Positions 48,268 through 57,629 of a stretch of DNA of 64,000 nucleotides are shown here, in pieces. Source of the stretch: Enterobacter chuandaensis (GTDB lineage: Bacteria; Pseudomonadota; Gammaproteobacteria; Enterobacterales; Enterobacteriaceae); contig NZ_QZCS01000006.1 in NCBI RefSeq assembly GCF_003594915.1, forward strand, positions 248,001 to 312,000, read 5' to 3'. A model generated the notes under the pieces. It ran no database searches. It was not told the origin of the DNA and saw only the letters and a list, made by a program, of their open reading frames with translations. The first letter of the stretch is position 1; each line of letters opens with the position of its first letter. The position numbers were made by a program, and so were the translations under genes.

Positions 48268-49038
48268 TCAGGCGCACACAATGCGAACATCCTGCGCCGC
48301 CAGCGCGTCAAAAATGCCCTGTTCCATCCCCTCTTCCACCACCAGCACATCAATGTCGCGGCTCTTCGCGACCACAAAGCGCGCGACGCCGGGAAGCTTG
48401 TCTGCGGTCAGGGCCACGATGGTCTGGGTACTCTGGGCAATCACGGCTTTTTTAAACTCGCAGTCGGCAAAATCAAACCCCGTAAGCCCCGTCTCAGGAT
48501 CCATCGCACAGCCGCCGATAAAGGCCTGATCGAAGATAATGCCCTGGATCTGGCTCGCCGCCGTGGCGCCAACCGTTCCGCCGGACGCTCGCTGGATCTG
48601 CCCGCCGGTGATGATTACCTCGCACAGAGGATGATGCAGCAGCTCCGCGGCAATCGCCGGGGAGTTGGTCACCACCGTAACGCGAAGATCCGCCGGAAGG
48701 GCCTTCGCCAGCGCCAGGTTGGTCGTGCCCGCGTCGATAAAAATACAGCCGCCAGGCTTCACCAGCGTTGCTGCTTTCTGCGCGATTGTGTGCTTTTCTG
48801 CACTTATTTTCTGTTCCCGGCTGAAAAAATTTCCCGCATCCGGCAACTGAAGCACCGCGCCGCCGTAGACCTTTTTGCAATAGCCCTCTTTGCTAAGTTC
48901 ATGTAAATCACGGCGAATGGTGTGCTCGGATACATTCATCTGGCTCGCCAGCTCGGTACAGACCACCCTTCCGCTCTCCTGAAGGATCTGGCGGATCCGC
49001 TCTTGTCGTTGCTCCGGGAAAGCTGCATAATCGAGCAT
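48268..49038 (-). CDS. DeoR-family transcriptional regulator
   Basis: The 256-residue protein has an N-terminal DeoR helix-turn-helix (QRQERIRQILQESGRVVCTELASQMNVSEHTIRRDLHEL) and the phosphosugar-binding C-terminal domain with DAGTTNLALAKAL. The effector is probably a sugar phosphate or related metabolite. It is divergent from the VOC gene and may control it. Confidence 0.9.
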   Translation of the reverse strand: MLDYAAFPEQRQERIRQILQESGRVVCTELASQMNVSEHTIRRDLHELSKEGYCKKVYGGAVLQLPDAGNFFSREQKISAEKHTIAQKAATLVKPGGCIFIDAGTTNLALAKALPADLRVTVVTNSPAIAAELLHHPLCEVIITGGQIQRASGGTVGATAASQIQGIIFDQAFIGGCAMDPETGLTGFDFADCEFKKAVIAQSTQTIVALTADKLPGVARFVVAKSRDIDVLVVEEGMEQGIFDALAAQDVRIVCA

Positions 49039-49119
49039 TGAAAGTCCTTTGAAAATTCTAATCGAGTATTAATGCGCATAATGTTGCATAACCGCGCAAC
49101 ACAAACAACGAGGGTAACA

Positions 49120-49506
49120 ATGAATATTGCACATGTCGCACTCTGGACCCGCTGCCTTGAGGCCCAGGTTCAGTTCTGGGAAACGGTGTTTAATGGCCGC
49201 AGTAACGAACGCTACGTCAGCAAAAACCGTCCGGGGTTTGAATCCCACTTTATTACCCTGGATGACGGGCCGACCCTTGAGCTGATGACGCTGCCGGACC
49301 TGCCCGACGCCCCGTCGCACCCGGAGTTTGTCGGCTGGGCGCATATCGCCATCAATGTCGGCAGCAAGGCAAAAGTGGACAGCATGGCCGAGCGGGCGCA
49401 GATAAACGGCTCCCTGCTCAGCGCCCCGCGCATGACCGGGGACGGCTTCTATGAAGCGGTGCTCGCGGACCCGGACGGCAACCGCATTGAGCTTGTCGGT
49501 GCATAA
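49120..49506 (+). CDS. VOC-family (glyoxalase/dioxygenase-like) protein
   Basis: This 128-residue protein is a vicinal oxygen chelate fold with two beta-alpha-beta-beta-beta units. Metal-ligand positions are likely His7 (NIAHVALW), Glu near LELMTLP, His in GWAHIAINVG and the Glu near the end (DPDGNRIELVG). It resembles glyoxalase or fosfomycin-resistance-type proteins; the substrate is not known. The ATG at 49120 follows GAGGG. Confidence 0.85.
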   Translation: MNIAHVALWTRCLEAQVQFWETVFNGRSNERYVSKNRPGFESHFITLDDGPTLELMTLPDLPDAPSHPEFVGWAHIAINVGSKAKVDSMAERAQINGSLLSAPRMTGDGFYEAVLADPDGNRIELVGA

Positions 49507-49561
49507 AAACAGCGTTTCGTTCCTTCACCGCCCCCGCCCCGGCTCGCTATACTTCATATGG

Positions 49562-49583
49562 TTATCATATTGTTAAATGATAA
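49562..49583. promoter_or_regulatory. Inverted repeat upstream of FixJ-type regulator
   Basis: TTATCAT (49562) and ATGATAA (49577) are perfect seven-base arms eight bases apart in the 179-base gap between the VOC and response-regulator genes. They may serve as operator of the regulator's own promoter. Confidence 0.4.
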
Positions 49584-49685
49584 TGATATTTAATGTGTTA
49601 AGATGAAAGTCAGCATAAACAGTCTCTTACGTAGCCGTAGTGACTGTTTGTATCCTCGACATTTAAATCAGCACCGGGGCGGTGA

Positions 49686-50303
49686 ATGGAACACATTGTG
49701 TATGTGGTTTATGACGATGACGCCGTCAGGCAGTCCGTAATCGGGCTGCTTGAATCGGCAGACTTAAACGCCATCGGCTTTTCATCAGCAGAAACGTTTC
49801 TTCAACACCGGTTTGAGGATCTGCCGTCGTGCGTGATCCTCGATATGCAGATGCCCGCCATCTCAGGATTTGAGGTGGCTGACGCGCTCAAGGACAGCGG
49901 GCGCGAGATCCCGATTATTTTTCTCACCGGTCACGGCACCATCCCGATGTCGGTGCGCGCCATCAAAGGCGGCGCGTACGAATTTCTCACCAAGCCCGTT
50001 GAATCCGCCGCGCTTATCGACGCCATTGAATCCGCGCTGCAGCTGGCGGAAAACAACGCCGAGCGCAATAAAGAGCACTACGCCCTGAAGCAGCGCCATC
50101 TGTCCCTTACGCCGCGCGAGCACGAGGTGCTTGAACTTGCCATCAGCGGCAAGCTCAACAAGCAGATTGCCGCCGAGCTGGGCGTCAGCGAGATCACGGT
50201 GAAGGTGCACCGTCGCCGCGTGATGGAGAAAATGCAGGTGCGCTCCGTGGCGGAGCTGGTCAGGGCCGTCGAGCGCCTGACCAAAAGCCAGCCTGCGGAG
50301 TAA
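49686..50303 (+). CDS. FixJ/NarL-type response regulator with LuxR output domain
   Basis: This 205-residue protein has a receiver domain (1-120) and a LuxR helix-turn-helix (TPREHEVLELAISGKLNKQIAAELGVSEITVKVHR). The phosphoacceptor is Asp53 (VILDMQMP), and the Lys of the receiver is in FLTKPVES. The acidic pocket reads VVYDDDAVR: relative to FixJ, the first acidic residue is replaced by Tyr9. It converges with the giant sensor kinase, with three bases between their stops, and is its likely output. Confidence 0.88.
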   Translation: MEHIVYVVYDDDAVRQSVIGLLESADLNAIGFSSAETFLQHRFEDLPSCVILDMQMPAISGFEVADALKDSGREIPIIFLTGHGTIPMSVRAIKGGAYEFLTKPVESAALIDAIESALQLAENNAERNKEHYALKQRHLSLTPREHEVLELAISGKLNKQIAAELGVSEITVKVHRRRVMEKMQVRSVAELVRAVERLTKSQPAE

Positions 50304-50306
50304 CGT

Positions 50307-53300
50307 TTACCCTTCCTGCGCCGCCAGCGGCAGCGCAAAAGCAAACACGGTGCCGTGCGGATCGCGGCGGCGCGCGCTCAGCTTCCCACAGTGGCGCTCG
50401 ATGATGCTGGCGCTGATGGTCAGCCCCATCCCCATCCCCTGCGGCTTGGTGGAGTAAAACGAGTCAAATATCTGCTCCAGCCGCTCGGGCTCGATGCCGC
50501 TGCCAGTATCGGCGATCTCAACGATCACTTTCCCTTCCGCGTTGGCGGTGCTGAGAGTAATGATGCTGGCGCGATCCTTCACCTCGGCCATCGCCTCTAC
50601 CGCGTTCATCACCAGATTCAGCAGCACCTGCTGGATCTGCACGCTGTCGCCGGTGATAAAGCTGTCCTGCGCCTTTAACAGATAATCAACGCTAATGTGT
50701 CTCTGCTCCAGCTCGCTGCGCGAAAGCGTGATGATATGGTGGATCAGGTAGTGCATATCGATGCGCGAGAAGGTGGGATCCTGCTTGCGGGTCAGGGACT
50801 GGATGCTGCGAATGATCTCCCCCGCACGCGCGCCTTCCGCAGCGATCTCCTCCAGCCCCTCCCGCACTTTATCCAGCCGGGCGGGCTCGCGGCTGAGCCA
50901 GCGCAGGCTCGCACCGGCGTTCGAGACGATCGACATCAGCGGCTGGTTGATCTCGTGGGCGATGGAGGAGGTCAGCTGCCCGACGGTGGTGGCGCGGGAA
51001 ACGCGCGCCAGATCCGCCTGCGCGACCCGCATGGCATCCTCCGCGGCGCGCTGGCTGGTGATGTCGGTGATAATGCCGTAATACTCGTTCACCTCGCTGC
51101 CCACCCCGACCGGATCGCCAATCCCGAGGATGTATCGGGTTGAGCCGTCGGTACGCTTAACCCGAAACTCCGCGCGCATGGAGAGCCCGTCGCGCACGCT
51201 CTCAGTGACGATGGCGCTGATGCGCCCGTAATCGTCCTCATGGACGAAGGTCAAAAACTCCGCCATGGAGATCATCTTTTGCTGCTCGGGCAGGCCGAGA
51301 ATGCGGGCGTACTCTTCCGAGACAAACATCAGATCCTGCTCCAGCTCCCAGCGCCAGCTGCCGGTGTGGCTGATCTGCTCGCCCAGCATCAACGAGGTCT
51401 GGCTGGCGCGCAGCTCTTTCTCCACCCGGCGGCGCTGAATGTTCTCCGCCAGCAGCTCGGCGTAGAGCCGCGCCGTCTCCAGGGAGACCGCGGCCTGCGC
51501 CCCCAGCAGGCTTACCACGCGCGAGTGCTCGGCGGTGAAGACCTCCGGCATCAGGCGATTTTCGAGGTAGAGCACGCCCACCAGCCGCGCCTGTTTGAAC
51601 ATCGGGACGCACATGACTGCCGCCCCTGAGGTCACCAGATAAGGGTCCTGGCTGAAGGGATGAAACTCCTCCGGCCTGCCGGTGCGGATCTCTTGCCCGG
51701 TGCGGATCACCGCCGCCAGCACCGACAGCGGCAGGTCGGTGGCCGTCGGCACGTCTTTCAGGATCCGCACCCGTACGCCCTCCGTACTGGTCCAGGCGCT
51801 GGCCTCAATCTCCGGAATGAGGCTCTCGCTCACGCGCAGCAGCAGGCCGCGCTGCGCCCCGGCGCGTTCGAGCAGGATGGTCATCAGGTTTTCGATCAGG
51901 CGCTCAAGGTTGATCTCTTCCGACAGCGCGCGGGAAGCTTTGATCACGCTCTGCAGATCGCGGATCGTCTCATTCTGGGCGAAGGCCACCGTGTCGTAGG
52001 CGCTGGCCTGCCCGGAGGCCAGCAGATGCGGGAAATCCTGCTCCAGCTGGCGCACCTTGGCCTGCGCGCCCGCGCGGCCCCAGGCGGCAATCGAGCCGCG
52101 GAAGTGCGCGTCCGAGGCGGTCGGATAGCCGCAGGCCAGCGCAAAGCGGCCCGCCAGCTCGTGGGCCAGGGCATTGATCGGGTTAAAACCCCCCTCACGG
52201 GAGAGCCGGACCGCTTTCTCGTACTGCTCAAGCGCGATGCTGTTCATCCCGTCCAGACGCACGATTTCGGCGTAGATCAGCGCCTCTTTATCCGCGAACG
52301 TGCCGGGATTAATGCGCGCCCAGAGGGCGATTTTATCGTAGTGGGCGTGAATGCTGCGGCGGTGATTGGCCGAGAAGGTCTCTGGCGTCAGCTGACGTGA
52401 CAGCGCCAGCGCGCTGTAGAGATGGTAATCCAGCAGATGGATGTGCCCCGGCGCGGACCACGCGTACCAGCCCGCCATCTCGAGATCCGCCTGCGCGTCG
52501 GCATATTCGCCGCAGGTAAAGTGCGCCATGCCGCGGTAGAGCCAGTACCAGAAGAGCATGGTGGAGGTCTGCTCCGGCGCCTGCTCCGGTGAGGCGGGAA
52601 GCAGCGCCTCCGGCAGCACCTGCGACGCGGTCCACGTGCCGATGACCGGCGTGCGCAAAAACTCCACGTAGGTACGCTGGAGCATCAAAATGGTCTCCAC
52701 GTCCTGGAAGTGGGTTTTACGCACAAACGCCAGGCCGCGATCGATGCTGGTCAGCACCCCGTCCAGGTGATCGCCCCGCGAAAGGAAGTTAATCACCTGA
52801 TGGCAGGCCGCAAAGCAGGCCATCGTCATATCCCCGTGGGTCACCGCTGAGGTGAAGCAGGCCTTCGCGCACTCGATGGTAAACGATAAAGGCTGGGTCC
52901 AGACGCTGAGCTGGTCGAGCGGTAGCAGGGTTTTGGCTTCGAAGGCGTCGTAGCCGTGGCGATTGACCAGCTCGCGGGCCAGCGTGCCGTACTGAAACCC
53001 GAGGCGGTACTCGGCGTAGCGCTGGCCAATCAGCACGCCAAACCAGGCCATCGCCGTGGTGGAGGCGCCGGTAATTCCGTGGTCGAGGGTCAGGTGCATC
53101 ATGCGGCAGAGCAGCAAAAAGTGCAGGCGCGGGCAGATGAAGCTGGCGCAAATGCTAGCGCTGTAGAGCAGGTTCATCACCGCTTCGGTTTCCGGGTTAT
53201 CCATCCGCGACAGCTGGACAAAAAGGCTTTGCGGCGCGTCGGCCGTGCGGTTGCAGAAGTGTTCCCAGGCCTCGTCGCAGTCGACGTCTTCCGGGTGGCG

Positions 53301-55889
53301 TCCAATCTGAATACCAAAAATCCCCAGCCAGCAGAGCGCCGCCTCCAGCGCCAGACGGCTGTCCGACTGGCGAATGTACACCTCCACCAGCAGGTTCGCC
53401 GCCAGCGCCTTTTCGGTCAGCCCGCCGGGGCAGCCGAGAATGGCGTCACACAACTCGCGGGTCCGCTCCAGATGCCCCAGCGCAAACTCACAGCCCGCCT
53501 CTTCGATATCAAGCATAAAGTCTGACACCGGCCCGGCATTGCCCAGTGCTCTGGCGGTCTGGATATAGCTCAGCGCCGAACGATAATCCCCCGAGCGCTT
53601 CGCCCGTCGCGCGGCCAGCAGGCTCAGCTCGCGGAACATCTGCCGCTGTGGCGCGGGCTGGATGCTGTCCAGCGCGGCCGTGACGTGGTGAACAGCGCGG
53701 AACAGCAGCTCGTTCCCCGCGGCCTGACGCGCGGCGTCGGCCAGCAGGCTGGCGGTGGTCAGGTGAAGATGGCTTTTCTCATGCCGATCCAGCATCGCAA
53801 AGGCCGCCTCCTGCACCCGGTCGTGGGTGAAGGCGTACTCTTTTTCCGTCAGCACGATGAGCTGGGCCATCACCGCCGGGTGCAGCGCATAGCGCATTTC
53901 CGCCATCGACATGCTGACCACGCGGCAGATCATCTCCATCTCGCCCGTGCCGCCGAGGCAGGCGAGGCTGCCCAGCAGGCGGCGCGTCTCGTCGGGCAGC
54001 TCTTCAAGCTGCTCCAGCACCAGGGTGACGACGTTTTCGGTGTAGTGTCGGGCGCGGATCGCCTGCAGATCGTAGTGCCACTTGTCCTGATATTTGTTAT
54101 GCACCACCAGCCCGTCGTCGACGATGCGGCGGAAAAACTCGTGCACAAAGAGCGGGTTGCCGCCCGTCTTCTCGTGGATTAGCGTGGCGAGGTCGGTCGT
54201 CGCCGCGCTGCGGGTGCGAAATACCGTCGCCAGCCAGCGCGCCACCGCTTTCACGGAAAGCGCCTGCGGGACAATCTCGCTCGCGTTTTGCGCCGCCTCC
54301 GGCAGGCCTGCCAGCTGCGCCTGCAGGGCGTCGTCAGACACGGAGCTGATATCCCGGCGGGCCACGACCACCAGCAGCGGAACAGCGCCGCAGTTCATCA
54401 GCAGATATTTGAGCGTATGCAGGCTGGCCGCATCGCTCCACTGGAGATCGTCGAGCACCAGCACCAGCGGGCAGCCCTGAGAAGCAAAGGTTTTTACCAG
54501 CGCCAGCACCATATGGCTGAAGCGCGCCCGGGCATCAATGGAAAACGTATCCGCCGAGAAGCGCGGCTTGCTTTCAAGCAGCAGGCCCAGCTCGGGCACC
54601 AGGCTGACGGCCAGCGCCTCGTGCCCCTCCAGGGCACGCGACAGGCGGATTTTCCACTTCGCCACGTCCTCTGCGGGCAGCCCCAGCAGGTGCAGCGTCA
54701 GGCTGCGGAATGCGGAGCTTAATACGCCGTAGGGCAGCGACGGCGAAAACTGATCCACTTTGCCCACCGCCAGCAGCACCTTACGCTGCTGCAGCGTTTT
54801 GAGCGCCGTCGCGATAATTGAGGATTTGCCGATCCCCGACGGCCCGCCGATCGTCACCAGCTCCGGCACCAGGTTCTGCCTCACCCGCTCAAACGCGGCA
54901 ATGACGTCATTCGCCTGCGGATGCGTCGCGAACAGAGAGTCCGCCAGATGGATCGCCGGGGTGCGGTCCTGCTGGCCGGGGATAAAGGCGACGATCTCGC
55001 CCTCGCAGGTCAGCGTCGCCTGGCATCGGCGGAGGTCGGCAATCAGCCCGTCGACCGTCTGGTAGCGGTTATCGGGGTGCTTTTCCAGCAGCTTGAGGAT
55101 GATGGTCGACAGCATGCCCGGCACATCCGGGCGGATCGCGTCCGGGGCCAGCGGCGCGGAGGCAATATGGTAGTGCGCCCAGTTGGTCTGATCGTCCTCC
55201 CCCAGCTCAAACGGCAGGCGTCCGGTCAGGAGTTCATACAGCACCATGCCGAGGCTGTAGAGATCGCTGCGGCCGTCGACGGGACGCTGGGTGCGGGTGG
55301 TGTGTTCCGGCGACATGTACGCGGGTGTACCGCCTGAAACGGCAAGCCGGGTCTGGGAGAAGGCACCGGAGAGGCTACAGGAGAGGCCAAAGCTGCCCAG
55401 ACGGCAGGAGCCATCCTGATGAACAAAAATCGATCCGGGCTTGATATCGCCGTGGATCAGGTTTTGCAGGTGCATCTGGCGCAGGGGAACGCAGATCTGG
55501 ATCGCCATCTCGATAAAGCGCGCGATCCCCGAGATCGCCCTGCCCGCGCGCCGCGCCAGCAGCTCAAACGCAAACGGGGCGTACACCAGCGCGAAGCGCC
55601 CCCGGTACTGGGTGGAGGCAACGGCGCGGATGGCCCAGCTGTCCTGCAGCACGTCACGCAGCGCAAACTCGTTTTTCAGCAGCCGCGTGGCCCGCTCTTC
55701 CTCTTCGTCGCTCACCGCGGTGGCGATAATGAACGAGCCGCCGGAGTGAGGATGTCGCGCGTGCATCCAGGCGATACCGCCCTCCTGCGCCAGCACGGTA
55801 AAAATCACATCCTCTTTAAGGACAAAAACCCGCCCCTGGTGAAGATTCCCCTGGGCGGGCCAGAATGCAGGCTGCTCGTATTCGTTCAT
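50307..55889 (-). CDS. Giant hybrid sensor: Ser/Thr kinase-like/AAA ATPase/GAF/PAS/histidine kinase
   Basis: This 1860-residue protein has an N-terminal protein-kinase-like domain (~1-290). Its catalytic loop is HGDIKP (146-151), but the DFG motif reads SFG (166-168) and no clear glycine loop or VAxK lysine is visible. An AAA-type P-loop ATPase follows (GGPSGIGKSS at 348-357), then a ~700-residue helical, TPR-like region, a GAF domain (~1330-1500), a PAS domain (~1510-1620) and a HisKA/HATPase pair with His1645 (SSIAHEINQP) and the ATP-lid motifs DTGSGIEPERLEQIF and GMGLTIS. Such proteins are described as trifunctional kinases. A receiver gene lies ten bases upstream and a FixJ regulator is adjacent. 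Confidence 0.92.
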   Translation of the reverse strand: MNEYEQPAFWPAQGNLHQGRVFVLKEDVIFTVLAQEGGIAWMHARHPHSGGSFIIATAVSDEEEERATRLLKNEFALRDVLQDSWAIRAVASTQYRGRFALVYAPFAFELLARRAGRAISGIARFIEMAIQICVPLRQMHLQNLIHGDIKPGSIFVHQDGSCRLGSFGLSCSLSGAFSQTRLAVSGGTPAYMSPEHTTRTQRPVDGRSDLYSLGMVLYELLTGRLPFELGEDDQTNWAHYHIASAPLAPDAIRPDVPGMLSTIILKLLEKHPDNRYQTVDGLIADLRRCQATLTCEGEIVAFIPGQQDRTPAIHLADSLFATHPQANDVIAAFERVRQNLVPELVTIGGPSGIGKSSIIATALKTLQQRKVLLAVGKVDQFSPSLPYGVLSSAFRSLTLHLLGLPAEDVAKWKIRLSRALEGHEALAVSLVPELGLLLESKPRFSADTFSIDARARFSHMVLALVKTFASQGCPLVLVLDDLQWSDAASLHTLKYLLMNCGAVPLLVVVARRDISSVSDDALQAQLAGLPEAAQNASEIVPQALSVKAVARWLATVFRTRSAATTDLATLIHEKTGGNPLFVHEFFRRIVDDGLVVHNKYQDKWHYDLQAIRARHYTENVVTLVLEQLEELPDETRRLLGSLACLGGTGEMEMICRVVSMSMAEMRYALHPAVMAQLIVLTEKEYAFTHDRVQEAAFAMLDRHEKSHLHLTTASLLADAARQAAGNELLFRAVHHVTAALDSIQPAPQRQMFRELSLLAARRAKRSGDYRSALSYIQTARALGNAGPVSDFMLDIEEAGCEFALGHLERTRELCDAILGCPGGLTEKALAANLLVEVYIRQSDSRLALEAALCWLGIFGIQIGRHPEDVDCDEAWEHFCNRTADAPQSLFVQLSRMDNPETEAVMNLLYSASICASFICPRLHFLLLCRMMHLTLDHGITGASTTAMAWFGVLIGQRYAEYRLGFQYGTLARELVNRHGYDAFEAKTLLPLDQLSVWTQPLSFTIECAKACFTSAVTHGDMTMACFAACHQVINFLSRGDHLDGVLTSIDRGLAFVRKTHFQDVETILMLQRTYVEFLRTPVIGTWTASQVLPEALLPASPEQAPEQTSTMLFWYWLYRGMAHFTCGEYADAQADLEMAGWYAWSAPGHIHLLDYHLYSALALSRQLTPETFSANHRRSIHAHYDKIALWARINPGTFADKEALIYAEIVRLDGMNSIALEQYEKAVRLSREGGFNPINALAHELAGRFALACGYPTASDAHFRGSIAAWGRAGAQAKVRQLEQDFPHLLASGQASAYDTVAFAQNETIRDLQSVIKASRALSEEINLERLIENLMTILLERAGAQRGLLLRVSESLIPEIEASAWTSTEGVRVRILKDVPTATDLPLSVLAAVIRTGQEIRTGRPEEFHPFSQDPYLVTSGAAVMCVPMFKQARLVGVLYLENRLMPEVFTAEHSRVVSLLGAQAAVSLETARLYAELLAENIQRRRVEKELRASQTSLMLGEQISHTGSWRWELEQDLMFVSEEYARILGLPEQQKMISMAEFLTFVHEDDYGRISAIVTESVRDGLSMRAEFRVKRTDGSTRYILGIGDPVGVGSEVNEYYGIITDITSQRAAEDAMRVAQADLARVSRATTVGQLTSSIAHEINQPLMSIVSNAGASLRWLSREPARLDKVREGLEEIAAEGARAGEIIRSIQSLTRKQDPTFSRIDMHYLIHHIITLSRSELEQRHISVDYLLKAQDSFITGDSVQIQQVLLNLVMNAVEAMAEVKDRASIITLSTANAEGKVIVEIADTGSGIEPERLEQIFDSFYSTKPQGMGMGLTISASIIERHCGKLSARRRDPHGTVFAFALPLAAQEG

Positions 55890-55898
55890 CCGCGATCC

Positions 55899-56279
55899 TT
55901 ATTGTCGGCGGGCCAGCTCCCGCTGAATATGATCCAGCAGAATATCGATGTTAATAGGCTTACGCAAAAATGCAGCGGCGCCGAGATTAAGAGCGTACCG
56001 CTGCATATTTTCATCAGCATGACCGGAGATAAAGATCACGGGCGGAGGCGGGACGGCCAGCAGCCGCAGCTTGTCAAACAGCTCTAGGCCGCTCATGCCC
56101 CGCAGCTTGATATCGGCGATCACCAGCGCCGCGCCGGACAGGGCGAGCGGATGGCTCAGAAACACCTCTGCCGAATCAAACGTATCGGCGGCATAGCCCT
56201 CCGACTCCAGGAGATTACTCAGCCCGCTGCGGACGGAACGTTCGTCATCAATGATGGCAATGCGCCACGGCAGCGTCAT
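55899..56279 (-). CDS. Receiver-only response regulator
   Basis: This 126-residue single receiver domain begins TLPWRIAIIDDERSVRSGL, with the acidic pair Asp11/Asp12, phosphoacceptor Asp56 (VIADIKLRG) and the conserved Lys in FLRKPINID. It has no output domain. It is the first gene of the operon that continues ten bases later into the giant kinase, so it may act as a phosphate sink, an adaptor or an intermediate in a relay. Confidence 0.88.
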   Translation of the reverse strand: MTLPWRIAIIDDERSVRSGLSNLLESEGYAADTFDSAEVFLSHPLALSGAALVIADIKLRGMSGLELFDKLRLLAVPPPPVIFISGHADENMQRYALNLGAAAFLRKPINIDILLDHIQRELARRQ

Positions 56280-56302
56280 GCTGTCTTTCCTCTAACAAAT
56301 CA

Positions 56303-56563
56303 TTAAACGTCGCGATCGTCCTTCACGGGCGCAGGCGGCGCCGTGCCGCTGATTTTCGGCACGCATTCGTGACGAAACCAGGCGAGGGTAAGCGGTTCGC
56401 GACTCAATAAACGCCGTCCCACCGGGATGAGCTGTTCGCCCACCAGCATGCCAAACAGGCCAAGCAGGGCGACAACCGGCGGCGCCGGGGAATGGACGTC
56501 GAGCAGAGCGTAAATTACCCCAGCACCCACGCCGCACACCAGCGAAATTATCCATGCTTTCAT
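56303..56563 (-). CDS. XapX-domain membrane protein, copy A
   Basis: This 86-residue protein has two hydrophobic segments (~3-22 and ~30-48) with the XapX-type core SPAPPVVALLGLFGMLVGEQLIP, followed by a basic tail ending in DRDV. XapX-domain proteins (DUF1427) have no known function. It overlaps the copy below by four bases. Confidence 0.82.
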   Translation of the reverse strand: MKAWIISLVCGVGAGVIYALLDVHSPAPPVVALLGLFGMLVGEQLIPVGRRLLSREPLTLAWFRHECVPKISGTAPPAPVKDDRDV

Positions 56564-56781
56564 GAGGTCGCTCCCGTCTGCGATTTAGCCTGCGGAACGG
56601 TCACCTGAGGAGGGGGCGCGCCGTCGCGGGATAACAAATGGCGCGTCGCCTGTTCACCCGCCAGCATCCCGAGCAGGCCAATCAGCGCCAGCGCGGGCGG
56701 CGCGGGGGAGCGCACCTTCAGCCCGGCATACATCAGGCCAATCAACACGCCAGCCGCAAGGGATATCAGCCCTGTACTCAT
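56560..56781 (-). CDS. XapX-domain membrane protein, copy B
   Basis: This 73-residue protein has the same core (SPAPPALALIGLLGMLAGEQ) and two hydrophobic segments as copy A, followed by a proline- and glutamine-rich tail. The two are tandem paralogs with a four-base overlap (ATGA). It lies 61 bases downstream of the isochorismatase-family gene on the same strand. Confidence 0.82.
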   Translation of the reverse strand: MSTGLISLAAGVLIGLMYAGLKVRSPAPPALALIGLLGMLAGEQATRHLLSRDGAPPPQVTVPQAKSQTGATS

Positions 56782-56842
56782 TGTGAACTCCAGAGAAAGA
56801 GGCAGCGGCGAGCCGGATGAGGGACCAGCCCGCCAGCGGAAC

Positions 56843-57529
56843 TTAGCGAGCCGGGACCGGCGCTAAGGTGCGGTGCTCGCTCTTCTGGCGAGACGGCGCT
56901 TTGTGCACCATGGTGTAGGCGTAATCCACGCCCATGCCGTACGCGCCGGAGTGCTCGCGCACGATATCCATCACCGCGGTGTAGGTTTCTTTACGCGCCC
57001 AGTCGCGCTGCCACTCCAGCATCACCTGCTGCCAGGTCACCGGGATCACGCCCGCCTGGATCATGCGCTGCATGGCGAAGTCGTGGGCTTCTTTGGAGGT
57101 GCCGCCGGAGGCATCCGCCACCATATAAATTTCGTAGTCGCCTTCCAGCATCGCGCACAGGGCAAAGCTGTTGTTGCACACTTCGGTCCACAGACCGGCC
57201 ACCACCACCTTCTTCTTGCCGTTGGCCTTCAGCGCGTCGCGCACCTTCTGGTCATCCCAGGAGTTCATGGAGGTACGCTCCAGAATGTCCTGGCCCGGGA
57301 ACACGTCCAGCAGCTCCGGATAGGTATTACCGGAGAAGCTTTCGGTCTCAACGGTGGTGATGATGGTCGGGATGTTGAACACTTTCGCCGCTTTCGCCAG
57401 CGCCACGGTGTTGTTTTTCAGCACCTGGCGGTCAATCGACTGCACGCCAAACGCCATCTGAGGCTGGTGATCGATAAAGATTACCTGACAGTTCGCAGGG
57501 GTTAACACTTCGAGCTTTGAAGAGGTCAT
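56843..57529 (-). CDS. Isochorismatase-family hydrolase (YcaC-like)
   Basis: This 228-residue cysteine hydrolase shows the family Asp in FIDHQPQM (residue 20), Lys in the ANGKKKVVVAG region and Cys in WTEVCNNSF. Homologues of the YcaC/nicotinamidase group hydrolyse amides or isochorismate; the substrate here is unknown. It is the first gene of the leftward XapX group and is divergent from the amidohydrolase operon. An unusual C-terminal extension (APSRQKSEHRTLAPVPAR) is basic. Confidence 0.88.
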   Translation of the reverse strand: MTSSKLEVLTPANCQVIFIDHQPQMAFGVQSIDRQVLKNNTVALAKAAKVFNIPTIITTVETESFSGNTYPELLDVFPGQDILERTSMNSWDDQKVRDALKANGKKKVVVAGLWTEVCNNSFALCAMLEGDYEIYMVADASGGTSKEAHDFAMQRMIQAGVIPVTWQQVMLEWQRDWARKETYTAVMDIVREHSGAYGMGVDYAYTMVHKAPSRQKSEHRTLAPVPAR

Positions 57530-57629
57530 AGCATTTTCCAGTGGTTAAGGGTGAAATCGCCGCGAGCGCCGCGACGATAAAATCACCCTCATCCTGCGGT
57601 TTTCCGTCTTTGCGCGTAATTATCTCTTC

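Noticed and set aside
49577-49596. Fur box in front of the FixJ-type regulator
   Set aside because: GATAATGATA matches the first half of a Fur box, but the second half does not follow; overall match is too weak to list.
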